27,196 bases of DNA from Cryomorphaceae bacterium. Lineage in GTDB: Bacteria > Bacteroidota > Bacteroidia > Flavobacteriales > BACL11. A program made the position numbers and the translations under genes. The notes beneath the pieces are model-generated. The model was not told the origin of the DNA. It saw nothing but the letters and a program-made list of their open reading frames with translations, and searched no databases. Within the stretch, counting starts at the first letter, position 1. Every line of letters starts with the position of its first letter. Below, one piece after another: positions 23,009 to 27,196 of the stretch. Location: the NCBI GenBank assembly GCA_014384505.1, contig JACNFT010000046.1, positions 1 through 27,196 of the forward strand, in the 5' to 3' direction.

Positions 23009-23834
23009 TCCTATTCATATACAAACAAAAAGTTTTAATATTGGCTTAGCCAGCAGCTATCATCTGTCCATTCAATTAGGGATTTACCATTTTTCGTATT
23101 GTTTATTAAACACCACTACTTTTACCTACGACTATGTAAAAAAGTACCCGCTAACTTCCAAAGACAATACAGCAACTGAAATTACTGAAATAATTAACAA
23201 TGACTCTACCTTAAAAGCTGAGTTTTTCTCACAGTCAATAGCATTTGTTAATTTTCCTAGCACCTTAGTGCCTGATAGGTTATATAAAGAAGAAGAAGCC
23301 GAAACCCTATTAGCTTTTAATACCAAAGTTAATGGCACAGTTTTAGCAGACAATATTGTTTCGCAAAAGGCTTACCTTATTTATTGCGTGCCAGAAAGCA
23401 TTTTAACTATTGTAAGTAACTTTTTTCCTAAGGCAAAATACAAAGCACAGGAAAGCATACTTATACAACAGTACAGTAAGTTAAATACGGAAAATAAAAA
23501 AGCATACTTATATTTGAACGAACAAAAAGTAGGCATTACTATTTTTAATGGCGATAAACTAATTTTTAATAACTCCTTTAAATACACCAGCAAAGAGGAT
23601 TTACTATACTATGTGCTTTTCAGCTTTGAACAACTTAAGCTGTCCCCAGATAGCATTGATGTTACTATATTTGGAACTATTGAAGATACTGATGAATCTT
23701 TTAGCTTAATGTATGAATACATTAGAAATATAAAGTTAGGGAAAAGACCTCATCAGTTTACTTTTCCAACTGAATTTAACCCTTTAGCCGAGCATAAATA
23801 TTTCGGTTTATTTACCCAGATACTATGCGTATAA
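22989..23834 (+). CDS. DUF3822-family protein, possibly actin-like fold
   Basis: The 281-residue cytoplasmic protein matches my memory of the Bacteroidota DUF3822 family in length and in its position just upstream of rsmD and coaD. It has no signal peptide. The start is ATG 22989, inside the end of the previous gene. Two places look like the paired beta-hairpins of actin-fold (PilM/FtsA/GspL-like) proteins: YHLSIQLGIYHFSYCLL near residues 24-40, and AYLYLNEQKVGITIFNGDKL near 173-192 followed by a helix and VTIFGTI. Clear nucleotide-binding loops are not evident, so it may be a degenerate, non-ATPase member. It ends 10 bases inside rsmD. The fold idea is inference and the function is unknown. 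Confidence 0.7.
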   Translation: METGENNPIHIQTKSFNIGLASSYHLSIQLGIYHFSYCLLNTTTFTYDYVKKYPLTSKDNTATEITEIINNDSTLKAEFFSQSIAFVNFPSTLVPDRLYKEEEAETLLAFNTKVNGTVLADNIVSQKAYLIYCVPESILTIVSNFFPKAKYKAQESILIQQYSKLNTENKKAYLYLNEQKVGITIFNGDKLIFNNSFKYTSKEDLLYYVLFSFEQLKLSPDSIDVTIFGTIEDTDESFSLMYEYIRNIKLGKRPHQFTFPTEFNPLAEHKYFGLFTQILCV

Positions 23835-24349
23835 TCTCAGGAACACATAAAGGTAGAAGATTGATGGCACCCAGCACATTACCTGTACGACCAACTACCG
23901 ACAGAGCCAAAGAATCACTGTTTAATATTATTCAAAATAGGTATTACTTTGAAGAAAAAAATATGTTAGACCTGTATTCGGGAACAGGAAATATAGCGTA
24001 CGAATTTGCTTCAAGAGGTTGTGATAAAATATTAGCAGTAGACAATAATTATAATTGCATAAACTACATTGAAGAAACCGCCAATAGCTTAGGATTCAAT
24101 ATTGCAACCATTAAGTCCGACTGCCTTAAATACCTTAAAAATTGCAAACAAGAATTCGATTTTATTTTTGCTGACCCACCTTATGATTATGATAGTTACC
24201 AAGAATTAAAAAACTTAATTTTTGAAAATAAACTAGTAAAGAAAGGTGGGCTTCTTATTATTGAACACGATAAAGAAACCCAATTTGAGGGAGATAACCT
24301 TGAATTAAGAAAATACGGCACTTTACAGTTTAGCATTTTCTCGTTTTAA
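23825..24349 (+). CDS. rsmD: 16S rRNA (guanine966-N2)-methyltransferase RsmD
   Basis: RsmD methylates G966 of 16S rRNA with SAM during 30S assembly. The 174-residue protein opens with MRIISGTHKGRRL and VRPTTDRAKESLFN, the RsmD N-terminal signature. It carries the SAM-binding motif LDLYSGTGNIAYE at 48-60 (the usual form has SGALG) and the catalytic DPPY motif at 117-120 within FIFADPPYD. It starts 10 bases before the DUF3822 stop, so translation is probably coupled. coaD follows 113 bases later with its own promoter element. The call is secure at family level. Confidence 0.93.
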   Translation: MRIISGTHKGRRLMAPSTLPVRPTTDRAKESLFNIIQNRYYFEEKNMLDLYSGTGNIAYEFASRGCDKILAVDNNYNCINYIEETANSLGFNIATIKSDCLKYLKNCKQEFDFIFADPPYDYDSYQELKNLIFENKLVKKGGLLIIEHDKETQFEGDNLELRKYGTLQFSIFSF

Positions 24350-24451
24350 ATAGAATGAAAATTGACTAAATTCGCTCCACCCCTTTTAGTATTATAAATA
24401 ATAAGTTTAAATCAAAATTTCATACACTTGGCCCAAGCTGATTTTTTTTAC

Positions 24452-24459
24452 TATTTTTG
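24452..24459 (+). promoter_or_regulatory. -7 promoter element TATTTTTG for coaD
   Basis: A TAnnTTTG match ends three bases before the coaD ATG. If used, the transcript would begin at or next to the start codon, giving a leaderless mRNA. Confidence 0.4.
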
Positions 24460-24462
24460 AAA

Positions 24463-24921
24463 ATGTCAAAAATCGCAATATTCCCAGGTTCCTTTGCTCC
24501 CTTTTCAGTTGGGCATCAATCAATAGTGGACAGGGCCCTACCTTTATTCGATAAAATAGTTATCGCCATAGGAATAAATTCAGAAAAAAATCAATATTTT
24601 TCTATTGAAGAACGCTTAGAATGGATAACAGCTGTTTACGGAAAAAATCCTAAAATTGAAGTAAAAAGATATGAAGGCTTAACAGTAGACTTCTGTAAAA
24701 AAGAAAAAGCCAATTATATCCTAAGAGGGCTTAGGGATTCACACGACTTTAAGTTTGAAAAGAATATTGCTCAAATGAATAAAGAACTTAATACTAGTAT
24801 TGAAACTATCTTTATCATAACCCCACCTGAATTATCTCATATTTCATCATCCATTATTCGTGATATCATAAAAAATGGTGGTGATGTGAAGAAATTTGTA
24901 CCCAAAGAAATTGACCTTTAA
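24463..24921 (+). CDS. coaD: Phosphopantetheine adenylyltransferase CoaD
   Basis: CoaD adenylates 4'-phosphopantetheine to dephospho-CoA, the penultimate step of coenzyme A synthesis. The 152-residue protein begins MSKIAIFPGSFAPFSVGHQS, carrying the nucleotidyltransferase motif FPGSF...GH. It has the YILRGLRD block at about 85-92, which contains the substrate-binding arginine, and ISSSIIRDI near 127-135 as the C-terminal ISSTxIR-type motif. The start is set by ATG 24463, only four residues before the conserved strand; a TTG two codons upstream lies within the predicted promoter element and is unlikely. It is 11 bases upstream of the TlpA-like lipoprotein gene. Confidence 0.95.
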   Translation: MSKIAIFPGSFAPFSVGHQSIVDRALPLFDKIVIAIGINSEKNQYFSIEERLEWITAVYGKNPKIEVKRYEGLTVDFCKKEKANYILRGLRDSHDFKFEKNIAQMNKELNTSIETIFIITPPELSHISSSIIRDIIKNGGDVKKFVPKEIDL

Positions 24922-24932
24922 AATTATAAAAA

Positions 24933-25910
24933 ATGAAATTAAAACACCTAATTACCCTTGCACTAGCAACTTTACTTTTTGCTTGTACCAACACAAATTC
25001 TAACCAAGTTGTTATTAGCGGTATAATTAGTAATCCGAAAGGAGATACAGTTAAAATTATGATGAAGGATACGAGTTATATTACAACACTTAATGAAGCT
25101 GCTCACTTTAGTATATCACTTAATTTGGATACAGCAACTTACCTTAGCTTTTTTCATGGAGAAGAAAGTACAAGCATGTACTTAAAAGGAGGAGAAAGTG
25201 TTAATCTAACAATAGATACCGAGTTTTTTGACGAAACCATTAACTATGAAGGTTCTGCTGAATCCTCCTACCTAGCTAAAAAATACATGCTTAATGAAAA
25301 AGCAGATATTTACGGACAATTATTCACCTTAGAAAAAGAAGAATTCATTACTAATTTAAACATACATATTGAAAGTATAGAGCAAGAATTGACGAGCGTA
25401 AATAATGAAGCATTTCTTATTAGTGAAAAAGAAAATAATGTAAAAATGGTCGAATACTATCTTGAAAAAATAGAAGCAATTGCCAAATTACCAAAAATAG
25501 GAGAGCCTGCTATTGATTTTACTTATCCTGATAAAGATGGAAATGAATTTTCACTTTCTAGTTTTAACAGCAGCTTAGTATATGTTGATGTTTGGGCTAC
25601 TTGGTGCGGGCCGTGTAAGGCTGAAATTCCTGCTTTGAAAGAGTTGGAACATGACTACCAAAATAACAACATTACCTTTTTAAGTGTGTCTGTGGACACA
25701 GACAAAGAAGCTTGGTTAAATATGGTGGCAGAGAAAGAGTTAGGAGGCGTTCAATTATGGGCAGATGGGTGGTCAGCAATAACAAAATCATACGCTATTA
25801 ATGGTATTCCACGATTCATGCTTTTTGATGCCAATGGAAATGTAATTTCCTTAGATGCACCAAGACCATCTTCTGATGAAATTAGAGGATTGATTGATAC
25901 TAATCTGTAG
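24933..25910 (+). CDS. TlpA-like thioredoxin-fold lipoprotein with N-terminal DUF4369-like domain
   Basis: The 325-residue protein is a predicted periplasmic, membrane-anchored disulfide oxidoreductase. A lipobox ends at Cys18 (LLFAC). An N-terminal beta-rich domain (about 25-110, VVISGIISNPKGDTVKI) resembles DUF4369, commonly paired with thioredoxin domains in Bacteroidota. A helical linker (about 110-185) follows. The C-terminal TlpA/ResA-type domain opens GEPAIDFTYPDKDG, has the active site WCGPC (Cys225, Cys228), and keeps the cis-proline loop GIPRF (Pro293). Relatives reduce apocytochrome or copper-site cysteines, or act in general periplasmic thiol redox. The substrate here is unknown. 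It sits between coaD and the HupE-like gene, six bases from the latter. Confidence 0.9.
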   Translation: MKLKHLITLALATLLFACTNTNSNQVVISGIISNPKGDTVKIMMKDTSYITTLNEAAHFSISLNLDTATYLSFFHGEESTSMYLKGGESVNLTIDTEFFDETINYEGSAESSYLAKKYMLNEKADIYGQLFTLEKEEFITNLNIHIESIEQELTSVNNEAFLISEKENNVKMVEYYLEKIEAIAKLPKIGEPAIDFTYPDKDGNEFSLSSFNSSLVYVDVWATWCGPCKAEIPALKELEHDYQNNNITFLSVSVDTDKEAWLNMVAEKELGGVQLWADGWSAITKSYAINGIPRFMLFDANGNVISLDAPRPSSDEIRGLIDTNL

Positions 25911-25916
25911 TAATTT

Positions 25917-26684
25917 ATGAAAAAAATACTCCTGTTTCTATCTCTATGCATTCCTTTTATTGGTTTGGCACATGGTGTGCCTGAATCAACAATTAAGGCC
26001 ATGGCTGATGCCTCAGCATTTGATTATATTTATTTTGGTGCAACCCATATGCTTACAGGCTATGACCATATATTATTCCTAATTGGAATTGTATTTTTCC
26101 TTTCCAATTACTTAGATATTTTAAAGTTCATAACCGCTTTTACCATTGCACATTGTATCACACTAATTTTTGCTACTTTATATGGCATTACTGCAAATGC
26201 TTATTTAGTTGATGCTGTAATTGCATTTAGTGTTATCTATAAAGGGTTTGAGAATTTGGATGGGTTTAAAAAGTATTTTTCTACCCAGGCTCCGAATTTA
26301 GTTTTAATGGTATTTATTTTTGGATTGATTCACGGATTTGGCCTATCAACAAAACTACAAGAAGTAGCTGTTGCTACTGGGGTTCATTTATCTGTATTGC
26401 AAATAATATCTTTTAATATAGGGGTTGAATTTGGACAAATTGCAGTATTAGTACTCGTTTTCCTAATTACCAAAATGATTAAAATAGAACTGTTTGACAG
26501 AATAGCCAAATTCTCTAATTGGATATTAGTTATAGCGGGTACATTATTATTGATTTTCCAATTGCATGGCTATTTTACTGACACCTCACATCAACACACC
26601 AAGTATATAGAAGCTGAGGAATTACATAATGAACAACATAAACATGGAGATGAGCATGAACATGTTCATCCACGCACTCATTAG
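25917..26684 (+). CDS. HupE/UreJ-family membrane protein with histidine-rich C-terminal tail
   Basis: The 255-residue integral membrane protein has an N-terminal signal-like helix ending LAHG, then about six transmembrane helices. Family motifs are GATHMLTGYDHILFLIG at 41-57, FTIAHCITL at 75-83 and FGLIHGFGLSTKLQE at 135-149, with conserved His and Asp inside the membrane. HupE and UreJ act in nickel supply in the model systems. After the last helix comes a hydrophilic tail of about 35 residues with nine histidines (225, 227, 237, 241, 243, 247, 249, 251, 255), a likely metal-binding segment. No hydrogenase, urease or nickel gene is nearby, so the metal is open. It follows the TlpA-like gene by six bases and is probably in its operon. 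Confidence 0.85.
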   Translation: MKKILLFLSLCIPFIGLAHGVPESTIKAMADASAFDYIYFGATHMLTGYDHILFLIGIVFFLSNYLDILKFITAFTIAHCITLIFATLYGITANAYLVDAVIAFSVIYKGFENLDGFKKYFSTQAPNLVLMVFIFGLIHGFGLSTKLQEVAVATGVHLSVLQIISFNIGVEFGQIAVLVLVFLITKMIKIELFDRIAKFSNWILVIAGTLLLIFQLHGYFTDTSHQHTKYIEAEELHNEQHKHGDEHEHVHPRTH

Positions 26685-26723
26685 TTATCTCCTTTAAATC
26701 AGAAGTTGATTGAAGTAAATTGA

Positions 26724-27196
26724 TTAGCTGTTCAAAAAAGCAACTAACTTCTCCACTGCTCTTCCTCTGTGGCTTATTGCCCCTTTTTCTTCTTTTGACA
26801 TTTCAGCAAAAGTAATTTCATAACCTTCAGGAGTAAAAATTGGGTCGTAACCAAACCCCTCTACCCCACTTTTAGCTTTTGTGATTGCTCCATTACATTC
26901 TCCTTCAAAAAGATTTTCCTCCCCCTTTATAATAAGCGCAATTACAGTCCTAAATTTTGCGTTTCTATTTTCCTCATTTTCTAACTTTGTCAATACCTTT
27001 TTCATATTGTCCTCTGCCCTGCAATCCTCCCCTGCATATCTGGCAGAATACACACCTGGTGCTCCACCCAAAGCATCAATTTCTAAGCCGGTATCATCTG
27101 CAAAACAATTAAAGCCATAATTCTGATATACATATTGTGCTTTCTGCAAGGCATTATCTTCCAAAGTAGGATTTGTTTCAGGTAATTCTTCATTAC
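26724..27196 (-). CDS. rdgB: Non-canonical purine NTP pyrophosphatase RdgB/HAM1 (5' end cut by window edge)
   Basis: This enzyme hydrolyses dITP, ITP and XTP to monophosphates and keeps deaminated purines out of DNA and RNA. The reading frame is open to the right edge (first full codon at 27194), so the N-terminal SGN-x-x-K nucleotide-binding segment, about 35 residues, lies outside the window. Visible family motifs are LEDNALQKA, ADDTGLEIDALGGAPGVYSA, GFGYDPIF and ISHRGRA near the C-terminus. A TTG at 27164 lies inside the conserved region and is not the start. The gene is convergent with the HupE-like gene, 39 bases apart, and no terminator hairpin is visible between them. Confidence 0.95.
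   Translation of the reverse strand, partial: NEELPETNPTLEDNALQKAQYVYQNYGFNCFADDTGLEIDALGGAPGVYSARYAGEDCRAEDNMKKVLTKLENEENRNAKFRTVIALIIKGEENLFEGECNGAITKAKSGVEGFGYDPIFTPEGYEITFAEMSKEEKGAISHRGRAVEKLVAFLNS

Noticed and set aside
24427..24460. CTTGGCCCAAG palindrome followed by a T-run before coaD, as an intrinsic terminator
   Set aside because: The single-base loop leaves only about three usable base pairs, too weak for a terminator; the T-run is part of AT-rich promoter DNA.
24457..24462. TTG start for coaD two codons upstream of the ATG
   Set aside because: It falls inside the predicted -7 promoter element, and ATG 24463 gives the usual CoaD N-terminus.
26724..27164. Complete rdgB gene starting at TTG 27164
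   Set aside because: The reading frame stays open to the right edge and the residues upstream (NEELPETNPT before LEDNA) fit the family, so the gene is truncated by the window rather than starting at TTG.
1..27196. Mobile elements, phage genes, defence systems, CRISPR arrays, tRNA or rRNA genes
   Set aside because: I looked for transposase or integrase motifs, regularly spaced repeats and tRNA-like or rRNA-like segments and saw none; nearly all space is taken by conserved chromosomal genes.

Overview
This is a gene-dense, AT-rich chromosomal window from a member of the Bacteroidota, most likely of the Flavobacteriales type. The evidence is two secreted proteins with type IX secretion (T9SS) type A C-terminal sorting domains, a TonB-dependent receptor with a carboxypeptidase-regulatory-like N-terminal domain, repeated Bacteroidota-style -7 promoter elements (TAnnTTTG), several SPII lipoproteins, and the DUF3822-rsmD-coaD neighbourhood. 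An MqnE-type radical SAM enzyme suggests menaquinone is made by the futalosine route. PurL is the short, unfused form. I see no insertion sequence, prophage, tRNA, rRNA or CRISPR array, and no gap between genes exceeds about 230 bases.

Layout. 1-2343 (-): priA, running off the left edge at its 3' end. 2507-6852 (+): four packed genes, namely a MbnP-family copper-binding lipoprotein, a MbnH/MauG-type di-heme peroxidase lipoprotein, a T9SS-exported M43 zinc metalloprotease, and mqnE. 6856-10428 (-): an overlapping operon of a three-PASTA membrane protein, a 597-residue T9SS protein and rluD. 10539-12106 (+): ddl and a membrane-anchored SPOR-like protein, closed by a perfect bidirectional terminator. 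12174-14508 (-): a small coiled-coil protein, zapA, a predicted 6S RNA and rny (RNase Y). 14613-16313 (+): an M23 peptidase. 16341-16760 (-): an arsC-type reductase, divergent from a TonB-dependent receptor at 16845-19292 (+), with a perfect 11-bp-arm inverted repeat between them. 19416-22310 (-): purL and a PlsC-type acyltransferase. 22391-26684 (+): a pilin-like membrane protein, a DUF3822 protein, rsmD, coaD, a TlpA-like lipoprotein and a HupE/UreJ protein with a His-rich tail. 26724-27196 (-): rdgB, cut by the right edge at its 5' end.

Much of the window is housekeeping: replication restart, peptidoglycan precursor and remodelling, division, RNA turnover, rRNA modification, purine and CoA synthesis, and nucleotide-pool cleaning. 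The parts most worth attention are the MbnP/MbnH-like pair, which predicts a copper site built by enzymatic tryptophan oxidation and here carries a dense methionine tail; the operator-like inverted repeat between arsC and the TonB-dependent receptor; the predicted 6S RNA in a division/RNA-decay operon; and the coupled pair of a pilin-like protein and an actin-fold-like DUF3822 protein. All family calls are by eye from the sequence; no database search was run.
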